64,000 bases of DNA from Diaporthe sp. PMI_573 (Eukaryota; Ascomycota; Sordariomycetes; Diaporthales; Diaporthaceae): assembly GCA_021399435.1 (NCBI GenBank), contig JAJTUP010000014.1:1054001-1118000 (forward strand), read 5' to 3'. Below the pieces are notes generated by a model that worked only from the letters and a program-made list of their open reading frames with translations, did no database searches and was not told the origin of the DNA. Each line of letters begins with the position of its first letter. Position 1 is the stretch's first letter. This document shows, in pieces, positions 45,113 through 54,698 of this stretch. The translations under genes were made by a program, and so were the position numbers.

Positions 45113-46053
45113 TGTCGGAAGTACTAGCGTGATGTTATGAGGAGCGGCAGCTTCATCTGTCCAGCCTAGATGTAGCAGACGCTTTATAGTTTCTCTCCTC
45201 CATTATCTGCCCCATAGAGTCCAATTTCAAATCTCAAAATGCAAGCGACTTAGCATGCGAGCAATAGCAGGTTGAAGGCTTGTCAAATGTTGACAATTTT
45301 CCGGGCCTTTGAGAACCGGCCAAATCTGAAATCCCCCAATCAAGTGCCCGTTTTGTGGCGGACCAGGATGTCTGCCAACACCACGAAGTGTGGAGAAATT
45401 ATTCCTAAGATGGCAGCCCCGGGAAACATCGTTCCGCTGACGAATGATCTCGAGGGCCTTATTACTACCATAAAAAATCATTGTTGTTTCCTATCGCATG
45501 CAGTGTTCGCGTGGGCGGTTCGATCAAAGTTACTTGGGACGAGTGAAGCAGCTTGGGCTTTATAACAAGGGCAGTATGGATGAACATCAGCCTGAAGCAA
45601 TAAACTCAGGAGTCAAAGCATTTCACGCTGTAAACAACTTAATGGCATCCTGTGCTCACATAGTCATCGTATCAGCAACGGATCCCGAGGTACCGAGCGT
45701 TGGTAGCTAGTACAACTGAGACTCGCCATCTCAGTCCAAAGGTACCTGTATTGAGCTGATCATCCTTTACGCCGGATGAACATTCCGATATAGGGAAGCC
45801 ATATATAAAAGGACGCTATGAAAACTACGTGCATCTCAAGACTCGATTCTTCCTCCAATAGCGACCCCAAAGCACCAAACTCTATGCGAATACCAAGCCC
45901 ACACGCTCTCTGAGAGGGGGCCCAAATCTTTGACATATCACCTGAACTTAGAATAAAAACATTTCATAATCACACAGACACGCGACGAAGACCAGTAAGT
46001 GAATAATGTTGAGTACTGCCGGATATCTCCCGAGGTCGTCTAAGTCTATCGAA
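45113..46053. other. Intergenic, no gene seen
   Basis: PL9 promoter region and spacer. No gene supported. Confidence 0.4.
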
Positions 46054-48018
46054 TCAGACACTTCTGTGTTTTGCTCCCAGATGCTCGCCGCTTTCTATCA
46101 ACCCCGAGGACATCAAATCTTGAATTTTGGGGTATCTTCGTGACAGCCGAAAGACTAGGTCGTCCCAATGTACCAGATCAATCTCCAGATTTTGCCGCCA
46201 CCCGGGTCCGATCCTTGGTGGGAGATCATTCGTGCAAGGAGACCAGGGAATGGCGTTCGATATACACTCGCAACGTAGGACGACTTTGCTTTCGATCTGC
46301 ATTCGGATCTCTTCCACGATGTTGGAAAGCTCCAACATGGACAGGCTAACATCCTCCGCGCTGGGCATGGGCCACAAACTCTCCAGTGAAAGGGACTTAG
46401 TCATGACGCCCAGTGCTGTCAGAGGACAATCGCGCCCGGTAAAGCATTCGGGGTCGTCGGATTTGTAATCTCGTACAAGTTCGTTCAAGCTGCTAAGTAA
46501 GCCTGAGATTATTCTTTGTCTATTGATGCGCGCGAAATCTGCAATGGCCGTCTGTCAGCATCCCTCAACGATTTTAATAAAAGTTGATATTGACTCACCG
46601 AGATATCTTTTCCAGAGCACGAAAAGAACCTCGTACTACATGAGGCGTATCGCTTTGTCACTGTAGCTATATCTTTTGTCTGCAAAGGCTTCAACGGCTG
46701 GGCTTCAACACTCTGTTTGGCCACGCTGTACCTGCCTCGCAAGGACACCGCTCGGGGATGGGAACCATGAAAACGAGGATGATCTTTGGTAGCTTAATGT
46801 AGGGCTTCATACCAGAGTATGGTCTTCCTTCAGCCTTCCGTTGTCGTCCATGAGTTCATGGCCGCGGTTCATGCGGCCCCGGGCAGTGAATTTGATCGAG
46901 TCGTGGAAGTGAATAAGAACGTCGGGGATGCGGAGCAAAGAGAACGCATCAGGGGAGACAACACGAATCTTATATGCCTGATCTTCCACTATCTATGCGC
47001 TGTATACTCTCTTCAATACGCGAGTTGCGTCTCTCTTCTGGTCATCCATAGTCATATCCAACCACTGTCCAAGGCCGTATAGTTTTTTTATTTGTGCTTA
47101 CTTGAAGTTCTCACAGTGGCAGCACTGATCCTACAATTTGAGGCATTTTTTAAGAAAAGCAGTGTCGTCAAGACGGATGGCTCTGTTGGAATGTCCAGCT
47201 GCGCCTGAGATATGCAGGTCCTTTGCAATGTCCCATGCTGTGTCTTTGAGAAGCGATTCAATTTTTTCAACGTGGAGGAGGACTGTCGCGGGCTTTCGAA
47301 TGTCTTTTGTACAAAAGATCAATCTGCCATGGTTGAATTGAAACGTTGGATGGTTATCAACGATCGACACGTCATGGGAGATTGACGAATGCTTATCAGG
47401 TCACACAAGACGTCATTTCAAGCTTGGGGCTGAACCAGGTGCGTATGTTGACCTCAGGTCCCAAGGGAAAGGGGTCCGCTTCCCAAGCTTCGTAATTAAG
47501 TTGGAAGCAAGGCTCAACCTTGTTGTAGTCCCACGCGGTGACCATCAAGCCAAACTCTTCAACAATGAGCATGGATTCGCTGCACTCTTTAGCCATGGCC
47601 GGATGAGGCACACAGTTCTTTGCGCTGAGTCTTGCCGATGGGGAAAGTCTCCGTAGAAGAGTAAACTCCCAGACCAGCCTGCTAGTGGGGAAGAGACGGA
47701 GACGCACTCGGCAGCCAGATGTCTGAGTCCTGTATGGTCTGTGAGGTGAACGTGTGGCAAGGCACCGTTTGTCGTCTCGTTTTGTGGTGGGTAATTCAAG
47801 GTGGCTGGTGTAAACTTTGGGGTGGGTACGGTACAAATGCTGATGCAAGTCTCAGTGCAATCTAGATCCTCCGTCTGCCCAACTCCAACGGGGAAGGGGC
47901 TGATGAGTGTTATACCTGATGGCGTTGACGGGATACCAGAAAAGAAGTCAAAATTTAGAAGCCTAGTGTGGAAATGTTTGCCACCATTTGGGAAGCCCTG
48001 GCCAGGGACGGGGCGCAA
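46054..48018 (-). pseudogene. Unresolved, probably decayed gene of unknown function
   Basis: A series of minus-strand coding-like blocks that I cannot join into one intact frame. From 5' to 3': 48018-47600 (...SLLFYGDFPHRQDSAQ), 47596-47400 (MAKECSESMLIVEEFGLMVTAW... and NIRTWFSPKLEMTSCV), 47390-47131 (DNHPTFQFNHGRLIFC...), 46989-46810 (DAFSLLRIPDVLIHFHDS...), 46740-46600 (RGRYSVAKQSVEAQPLK...) and 46540-46054 (INRQRIISGLLSSLNELVRD...). Some borders have good splice sites, such as the gtgagt donor near 46600 with a ttgcag acceptor near 46540. Others change frame without a usable intron, notably near 47600 and 47395. A TATA-like tatataag lies near 48097. No family recognised. It may be a relic or a gene with errors in my reading. 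Confidence 0.35.
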
Positions 48019-48505
48019 GGTACTCTCAATGTGTTGACCTACACTCTATCATAGCCTCAATTCACTGTCTACGAGCATTCCCTGATGAGGGCGGCTTATA
48101 TAATCACCACCAACGGGGATGGGGAGTTTGATACAAATTCACAGTGGTATGGATGTGCTTCGCTGCTTCACAAAATCGGCACAGCACACTAATTTCGTTC
48201 ACGAGGCGATATCTCCTCGGACAAGAGCCGATTTATTCGACTGTAAGAATGTGAAGACTGGGTATCATTCCAAGATGAATCTTTTGAATCATCATGCGTC
48301 GACCTGGACTCCGGGTATCAACACTACTACCAATCTCATGATGTCCACAAGTCTGCTGTGTCATAATACCCTGAATGACAATCCTCCCCAGAAGGCGGTC
48401 CAGTGCCCCATTACCTGGTGAAGTCGATCCAGGACGGTGAAGCCATACACATGAATACGATTGCGTACCGTATCGAAATCGTGTGCCACCGGAATCCTAG
48501 TTTCC
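48019..48505. other. Intergenic, no gene seen
   Basis: Between the unresolved gene and the acidic protein's stop codon. Nothing recognised apart from the TATA-like element near 48097. Confidence 0.4.
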
Positions 48506-49606
48506 CTACATCTCGATCAAATCCGCGTCCTCGTCCAAGTCCTCGTCCAAGCCGAAGCGCCAGCCATACGGCTTGGACGTCCGCGCGAGAAGAGCATCCC
48601 ATTCCGGATCAGGCTTCTTTGAGCCGTAGAAAGGCACAGCTGTACGCGCCTTCATTCGTTCGGCGAGCGACATAGTGCCGACTTTCGGCGCGCGATCGGG
48701 ACCAGTCTCCCTGTCGGTGGTGAGGGGCCTTGGCATCTCAAGATCCTCCGCATCAGTCCTGTTGGCGCCCTTCGAAGGCGACGCACGCACTCGGACGGCG
48801 AGTGGGGCAGTGTCGACGTTCAGCGCGAAATCGGGACCGGCCTCGCCGTCGGTGGTGCGGGGCTTCTCAAGCTTGACACGCTTCGCCGGGGGGGCCTCAT
48901 CGTCAGCGGGCTCCTCATCGCTGTCAACGGGGGCATCGGTATCGTCGTTGGGGTCGAACTGGTCGACCATGCTTGTGTACGAAGCCATGCTGAAGTTGAC
49001 CTTCTCAGTGTAGGAATCACTCATGAGAGCCTGCATTCCACTGCTCGCCACAGATGCGACTTGAACGGCTTCGTTGAAGCGGTCGATCGCTTTGGCCGTC
49101 TCGCAATCGTACTTGGTGGCATGGCCACCCTGTTTTCCAAGACCGCTCTCGCGGCTCTCCAGCATCTTGGCCGCGAAGTTGGAGGTGGTCTTGTCGGAAA
49201 TTGTCTCGAGGAAGGTACCGAGCTTAGGAGCGTGCCAGAAGTCAGAGTCATAGGCGGGGTTCTGTCCGTTGAGGCCGATCTCGAGAACGATGCTCGCGGC
49301 CTTGTCAAAAAGCTCTGCGATGGCTTGATCAAAGGCCTTCCTGGTGGGCTGCTTGTATTTGTTGACGAACTTGCTCATGATCTTGGTCGACATGTTCGGA
49401 GGAAGGATGCGACGATCGTTATCAGTCTTGGTATTCTCATTCACTTCCGCCTTTGTGAAGAACTAGGTGTTAGAAACCGTACCCTTCGTGCCTAGCGTCA
49501 CAAAAAGGAGACTCACCACCCAAAGTTTGTAGTACATGCCGTTCTGAGGGATCATGTAGAACATGTGCATCATGTGCGAGCTGGGAGCTCGGGTTGGCTT
49601 GCCCAT
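48506..49606 (-). CDS. Unknown acidic protein with an internal duplication
   Basis: Two exons, 49606-49517 and 49462-48506, joined in phase 0 by a 54-bp intron (gtgagt...cctag), 348 residues. The start MGKPTRAPSSHMMHMFYM is short of any signal peptide. The middle (FDKAASIVLEIGLNGQNPAYD, ESGLGKQGGHATKYDCETAK) looks folded and helical. After an acidic stretch and a basic PPAKRVKLEKPR, which could be a nuclear localisation signal, two repeats follow: TTDGEAGPDFALNVDTAPLAV and TTDRETGPDRAPKVGTMSLA. The C-terminus is Asp/Glu rich. I do not recognise the family. The promoter side begins directly with a polypurine minisatellite. Confidence 0.7.
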
Positions 49607-49615
49607 TTTCGCTGG

Positions 49616-49872
49616 TGGGAGGGTGGGAGGTTGCGAGGGTGGGAGGTTGCAAGGGTGGGAGGTTGGGAGTTGGTAAGATGGGAGATGGGAGGATGGGAGA
49701 TGGGAGGATGGGAGATGGGGAGATGGGAGGCGGGAGGATGGGAGATGGGAGGGTGGGAATATGGGAGGGTGGGAATATGGGAGGGTGGGAGATATGAGAT
49801 GGGAGGGTGGGAATATGGGAGGGTGGGAGATGGGAGGGTGGCAGATGGGAGGGTGGGAGGATGGGAGATGTT
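49616..49872 (+). repeat. Polypurine minisatellite (gggagatgggag type)
   Basis: About 250 bp of nearly pure purine on the plus strand, built from variants of gggagatg, gggaggatg and ggtgggaatat. It starts about 10 bp upstream of the minus-strand ATG at 49606, so it occupies the leader or core promoter of that gene. Many G-runs of three lie at short intervals. Confidence 0.9.
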
Positions 49873-50011
49873 AGGTGTGTTGATGCTGGGAAGTAAGGAG
49901 GGTGAATGCTCCCAGGCATGGATCGTGACAGGGTGGTGACGCGGGACAAACGAATCACCTAGCTCAAATGTTTGCAAACGATTTGTTGATTCACTAATAG
50001 TATGATTTCCT

Positions 50012-50118
50012 AAGGGAGGTCCTCCCACAGGATGTTATCTAGGTATTCAGCGGTAGGTTGTCCTGAAGGAGGTTGTCCCACAGGAAGTACCCCATGGGAT
50101 GTTATCTCATGAGAGGAT
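50012..50118 (+). repeat. Degenerate 15-bp repeat array, site A
   Basis: Units such as gaggtcctcccacag, gaggttgtcccacag and gatgttatctcatga, separated by diverged units. Same family as the arrays at 51.9, 53.8 and 63.6 kb. Confidence 0.6.
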
Positions 50119-50235
50119 AGTATGTTACAAGCAAAGAAAAGGAGTCTGTGCCCACAAGGATGAGTGGGTTGCGCTTCATATGTTGTGGGACTGGTTACTG
50201 ACACATTGAAGTCCTGGGCGGCGAGGTTGATGGTA

Positions 50236-50272
50236 ACCCCCCCCCCAAACCCCCCCCACCCCAGATCTGATT
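50236..50272. repeat. Poly-C tract
   Basis: Two runs of C (about nine and eight) separated by aaa, just upstream of the tRNA-like element. Confidence 0.6.
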
Positions 50273-50306
50273 CCCCTTAATAAGTTTGTCTCGACAGGCT
50301 CAATCA

Positions 50307-50378
50307 GCAGTGCACATGGCCCAGTGGTTTAATTATCAGTTAAACCGCGAAGGTCGGGGTTCAATTCCCAGCACTGCT
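50307..50378 (+). other. tRNA-like element (tRNA relic or SINE head)
   Basis: A 72-nt span closed by a perfect 7-bp stem, gcagtgc with gcactgc (8 bp if the flanking a and t are counted). Inside, tggcccagtgg matches the pol III A box and ggttcaattcc matches the B box exactly. A central hairpin ggtttaa-ttatcag-ttaaacc has 7-bp stem and 7-nt loop. The A box is three bases too far from the acceptor stem for a canonical tRNA, and the central hairpin does not sit properly before the variable loop. I read it as a tRNA-derived element or degenerate tRNA, not a functional tRNA. Confidence 0.45.
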
Positions 50379-50383
50379 ACACA

Positions 50384-50459
50384 CGCCACTCAAAAACGTA
50401 GGACGTCCGTCAGGACACATAGTGCCTACACTCGGTTGCATTGTTCTTCCTGAGTGGCG
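50384..50459 (+). repeat. 9-bp inverted repeat next to the tRNA-like element
   Basis: cgccactca at 50384-50392 and tgagtggcg at 50451-50459 are perfect inverted copies 58 bp apart, starting six bases after the tRNA-like element. Confidence 0.5.
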
Positions 50460-51910
50460 CTATCTACTAACATCTAGGTTATTCAAGTGGTTGGAGGTCG
50501 GTGCATTTTTTTTCTCCCGTGTCTTCTCTCTCTCCTCCCCTTCTTTCTCCTCATGTAGAAGAAGAAGACACGACTGGATTCGTGCTACAGCACTCCTCCC
50601 AGACACGTTGACTCCACGTGAAATGAACCCATGATGTATCATCGCACAGAAAGGCCCTGAACAGATCACATTCACTCTGAGCAAACGTGGTCGAGTGTAA
50701 ATCAACCTCCCCGCGTTCAGGCTTAGCTGGCTGTTTGTCACTGAAGCCGCCACGACTATATCAGAGATTTCAAGAGGTCCCACTCAAGGTAGCAAATATC
50801 AGATGGATACAGCTTCCTCTACAAGCAAGTAATCATTTGGCCCATGGCGACTTGCCGTATTTTGCAAGTATCCTGCTTCCAGGGGCTCGTCGAACACATC
50901 TTCATGGACAACACTTGCTATGAGCACATCAACCCCAAAGGTGTACCGTAGAGAGCCTCATCCGCCAGTTAACTGCAGCATTCATAGTTCGTTTCGGCAA
51001 ATTAATCTGGGGCTCTCCTTGCAAACTTAGAAACCTAAGCACATACTAACGACCACTCCTGCTGGAGTTGTTTTTGTCGACTTGAGAATATGGAAAACTG
51101 AGGCGACTGAGACAGAGAGGGGAAAGCGACAGCTCTCACCTCAGCCACTTCAGATTTCATCTCGAATGAAGGTCTGCGGCCTAAGATAAGGGGCGTCGCC
51201 ATGTGGCTTGGCTCTACCCATGCTCAAATCCGGGGATTTGAGAAGTAGAGGAGCACAAACGGTGATTGTCTTACGAATCTGGCAGCTTGACCAGACAAAG
51301 TTCATCGCGCCTGAGCCGACCTTGACCGAGAATCAATTGTAGATCTCACACTACAAATGTGCAGAACCATTCATGCTCAGGGACCGTCAAGCAATTCAAT
51401 GGATGGCATGAAACCAAACACAGGCAATCATGATCATCATCTGTCTTATATTCCGCCATCACAGATGACATGATGATAGTGGGGACCTCAATTCAAACAC
51501 TCAGAAAATTAATTATTTGAGGTTGGCTGACAGCATGTTCGGAAATCATGAGAGCGATGCGATTGCGTCTCAACTTGAAGCTGCCCATGTGGATAGGCCA
51601 ATCGAGTCAATCCTGCGCCAAAGTGGTCGTCAAGCAAGTTGTCAGACCTTGAAAGTGGTACCCGTGATGGATGCCTGAGAAGGAATGCACACAAGACTGG
51701 ATTATGTGGCAAGAATGCTAGGTCATCTCGCAGCTAGCCGTCGAAGGCTGGCTTGCGTCGAGCGGTGACAAGCTGACCCTGGCTGAAGCTTGGTTCAAGA
51801 CGACAGGGGTCGACTGCGACGGTTCAGAGACCACAGCCCAAGAAGTGAAAAGAGAAAAGGTGTGTTTTCGGCCTTAGCAGGCAGGCTGGAGACCTCTACC
51901 TCATCGACGA
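50460..51910. other. Intergenic, no gene seen
   Basis: Frames are short and scattered over both strands. A pyrimidine-rich stretch (ttctctctcc..., about 50505-50550) is visible. No gene supported. Confidence 0.4.
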
Positions 51911-52045
51911 CCTGTGGAATGACCTGTAATCCTCTGACAGGATAGCCACCCATAGAATTCCTACATGCACCCTGGCAAAGGAGAGCCCTCCTGTAGGACA
52001 GTCTTCTGCAGGACAACCTCCTGGAGGAGAACCTCTGCCGCAGGT
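51911..52045 (-). repeat. Degenerate 15-bp repeat array, site B (inverted)
   Basis: Read on the minus strand the units are gaggttctcctccag, gaggttgtcctgcag, aagactgtcctacag and gagggctctcctttg, then diverged units. Orientation is opposite to sites A, C and D. Confidence 0.6.
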
Positions 52046-52236
52046 CAATCGACCATGGGTCCACCTGCTGCTTGCCGGTAGGTAGGTACCTAGGTACCTA
52101 GTCCGCATTGGCCTTGCGGGTCAACAGGCCGCACCCAACCTTGACCTCGCACCCTGTGTGTCTTCTACCGCCCCGTCGCCCCTCCGCACACTCCCTCCTT
52201 CCATCTTGCACCGTTTCCCACCAACCTCGTCAACCC

Positions 52237-52281
52237 ATGACTGCAAAGCACCCCACGACACGCAGAGCCTGCTCGCAGTGA
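52237..52281 (+). promoter_or_regulatory. 14-codon upstream ORF overlapping the BTB-like start (TGATG)
   Basis: ATG 52237 opens 14 codons ending at TGA 52279-52281, whose last base is the A of the main ATG (52281-52283). This TGATG overlap permits termination-reinitiation and is a plausible translational control. Confidence 0.45.
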
Positions 52282-53412
52282 TGGTAAGTGACAGCCGTTT
52301 CAAGTGTTGCTTGCGTCTGTGCTGACTGGGCAACAGTCACAACCGCCGCCTGAAGCCGGCGCCAAGCGGTCGCAATCGGACCGCGAGACCACCAGCCCTG
52401 ACCCAAAGATGAAAGAGGAGCCTGACGCCAAGAAGCCAAAGCTTGAGGAGACGGCAGCCCCAGTTCAACAGTCACTAAAAATCATTGACATCGATCCTGA
52501 TGGCGATCTTACGATCCTGTTCGAGTCGCAGAAGACCGCCTACAAAATCGACTCGAATGCACTCAAGAGAGCATCGCCGGAACTCTACCAACAATGTTTG
52601 GATGTGCGTCCAGCTGACGGCTCCGCATGGGTCTTCAAAGGGGTGAGACGTAACTTCGTGGAAGCGATTGAAGTGGTTCTCAACCTCATCCACGCCAACA
52701 TGGAGCAGATTCCAAAGCCTATGGGCTTTGGGACAGTGCACGTTGTCGTCGCCTTTGCAAAGCGTTACGGAATGCTCGACCGTTTTCTTGGCTCGCTGAA
52801 GCAATGGCATCAAGAAACGCCCCCAAATTGCCACCCAAGCCAAGCAAAAACGAGCAAATGCTATCGTCTCTGGACTGCTTACCAGCTTGGCGTGGAGGAA
52901 GACTTCAACGCTCTTCAAAGATGGGCTATCTTCAATCTGAGCGACGATGGCAAAGGCTCTCTCGGGGACCCGCATGAACTATTGCGGGGGAAGCCTCTTG
53001 ACCTCTCTGTACTTCTGCTCGCCGAGAAAGTCGTTACGGGTAAGCCTCTGCGCTTCATACGAACTTGAGTCAAACGCGGGAAGCTGACCGTGTTTGGCTT
53101 TTAGACAGGCTCGTTCGACTGCGGTCTGAAGCCGTCAACCTCATCATTACGAAATTGAAGGAAGCGCAGCTGGCAATGATTCCTTCCGGTCAGGTGGGGA
53201 AGGACGGGCGCTTCACAGCCAATTTCGGAGGCTGTGGCTGTTCAAAGTGCTTGGACCTGTGGCTCGGATGCCTTGGAAGGAGTCTGCTACGACCTGATTC
53301 ACTCGAATGTGCAGCCATTGGGCAAGACTTCCCCAGTCTCTCACCCATGATCGAGGCCAAGGAGTACCACCAACCTCTGGAACGGCTTTGTGCCTTCGTC
53401 GATGCAGTCTAA
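52281..53412 (+). CDS. BTB/POZ-like fungal protein with ATG-only first coding exon
   Basis: Three coding exons: 52281-52283 (only the ATG), 52337-53039 and 53105-53412, giving 337 residues. The first exon is followed at once by gtaagt, and the acceptor caacag at 52336 leads into SQPPPEAGAKRSQSDRETTS. After a disordered Lys/Glu-rich leader, the segment from about residue 45 (LKIIDIDPDGDLTILFESQK, AYKIDSNALKRASPELYQQC, NFVEAIEVVLNLIHANMEQI, VVAFAKRYGMLDRFLGSLKQW) follows the order of fungal BTB/POZ-like proteins, with LWTAYQLGVEEDFNALQRWA as the usual helical follow-on. The C-terminal exon has CGCSKCLDLWLGCL. Probably an adaptor; partner unknown. Another in-frame TTG-started reading from 52304 would run through the intron and is less likely. 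Confidence 0.75.
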
Positions 53413-53829
53413 AAAAAGATGTATGGCTATTTGGCGTGCAATAGGAAGGGACAAGGGGCGTGCTATCCACCTCAGCTTGGCGGTCGCAAGGCTGTGGAGG
53501 ATCTCATCAGTCAGGGCCTGCAAGCTCCGCTTGGTGGTACGTAAAGGCAATCGCCAGGCATCAGACCTGCCGCTGCTTCCCTGGGAAGACATGTACAGTA
53601 GAAACTTGTGGGGGAAAGCACACCCGAAACAGGGCATCCGTGGCTGCGCTTTAGAAATCGAATGCACACAGTTTGGTACATGACAACGCTTCCCATGCTG
53701 TCCAGATCGAGGCGTGACGTCAGCCGGGTTAGGGTTTGTGTAAGTGAGTGGGGAGCTGCCTCCAACCTTGGAAGGCCGTCATCGATGTTTTGCGGCCCAC
53801 CTATGCTTACCTTCGAATGAGGTAATACT
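53413..53829. other. Intergenic, no gene seen
   Basis: 3' side of the BTB-like gene. Frames on both strands without motifs. Confidence 0.4.
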
Positions 53830-54070
53830 AGTAGGGGTTTCCTTACAGAAGGCTATTCAGTAAGGGATTGATCCAGAGAAGATTACTCCATAGGCGGCCA
53901 TTCGGAAGGAGATTATTCCATAGGAGGTTGTTCTACAAGAGGTTGTTGCATAGGAGATTATTCCAGATTATTCCATGGGAGGTCATTCCATAGGAGGTCG
54001 TCGCATAAGAGGTTATCCCGTAGCAGGGCAGTTCATGGGAGGGCAGTTCATAAGAGGCTGTTCCAGTAGG
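53830..54070 (+). repeat. Degenerate 15-bp repeat array, site C (largest)
   Basis: About a dozen or more units, most exactly 15 bp, consensus gaggttrttccatag. Examples: gagattattccatag, gaggttgttctacaa, gaggttgttgcatag, gaggtcattccatag, gaggtcgtcgcataa, gagggcagttcataa. The unit length stays fixed while the sequence drifts. Confidence 0.75.
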
Positions 54071-54698
54071 TTGGTCACTGAGGGATGCCCAGGTGCCCAC
54101 TGCACAGGCGCTAATCATTGAGGGGATGGTTTCCCAGCGAGTGCTTCCGAGCTCAGGCATCGTGCCTTCCGGCCTCCCCTGGACCTCGGCCGAGGACGTG
54201 TTCCAAGCGTGCACCTCGGAGACCAGCGAGGCCGACCTTGATCCGTTATGTGCTGCTGTGGCACTGGGAATGACCCAATAATGTCTTGTGCATTGCGAAG
54301 TTTAGCCAGTGCCTCCCGCGCAAGACCTTCGCCTGCCCGCCTGGCAGCTGTCACAACAGATCGCTACCGGGACCTCGGGATTGAGACACGGGCCTGCGAT
54401 TGTCGAGATGTCCGCGAGTCAGCTGGCTTCGAGACCAGCTTTTGTGTGCCACATTCTTTTGTAGATGGATTGTGAGATGCAGGTAGACTGCGAGGAGATG
54501 TTATGAACGCACCCGCGGCACAGCCTGAGATTGCGTACGATGACAAGTTTACCCGTACAGACCTCAGACAGGAGTCCTACTTCTACAGAGTGCTTCCCCT
54601 AGTCTTTCCATCTGATGCCTGAATACCAAGTATTTCCTGTCCTCATCCGGTAGCTCAATGACAATCAATAACCTCAACGGTGCGGGAGGTGTCCTGGC
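54071..54698. other. Intergenic, no gene seen
   Basis: No gene supported between the repeat array and the next stop codon. Confidence 0.4.

Noticed and set aside
50307..50378. Calling a functional tRNA gene with a defined anticodon
   Set aside because: A-box to acceptor spacing and anticodon stem do not fit a normal cloverleaf, so no isotype is given.
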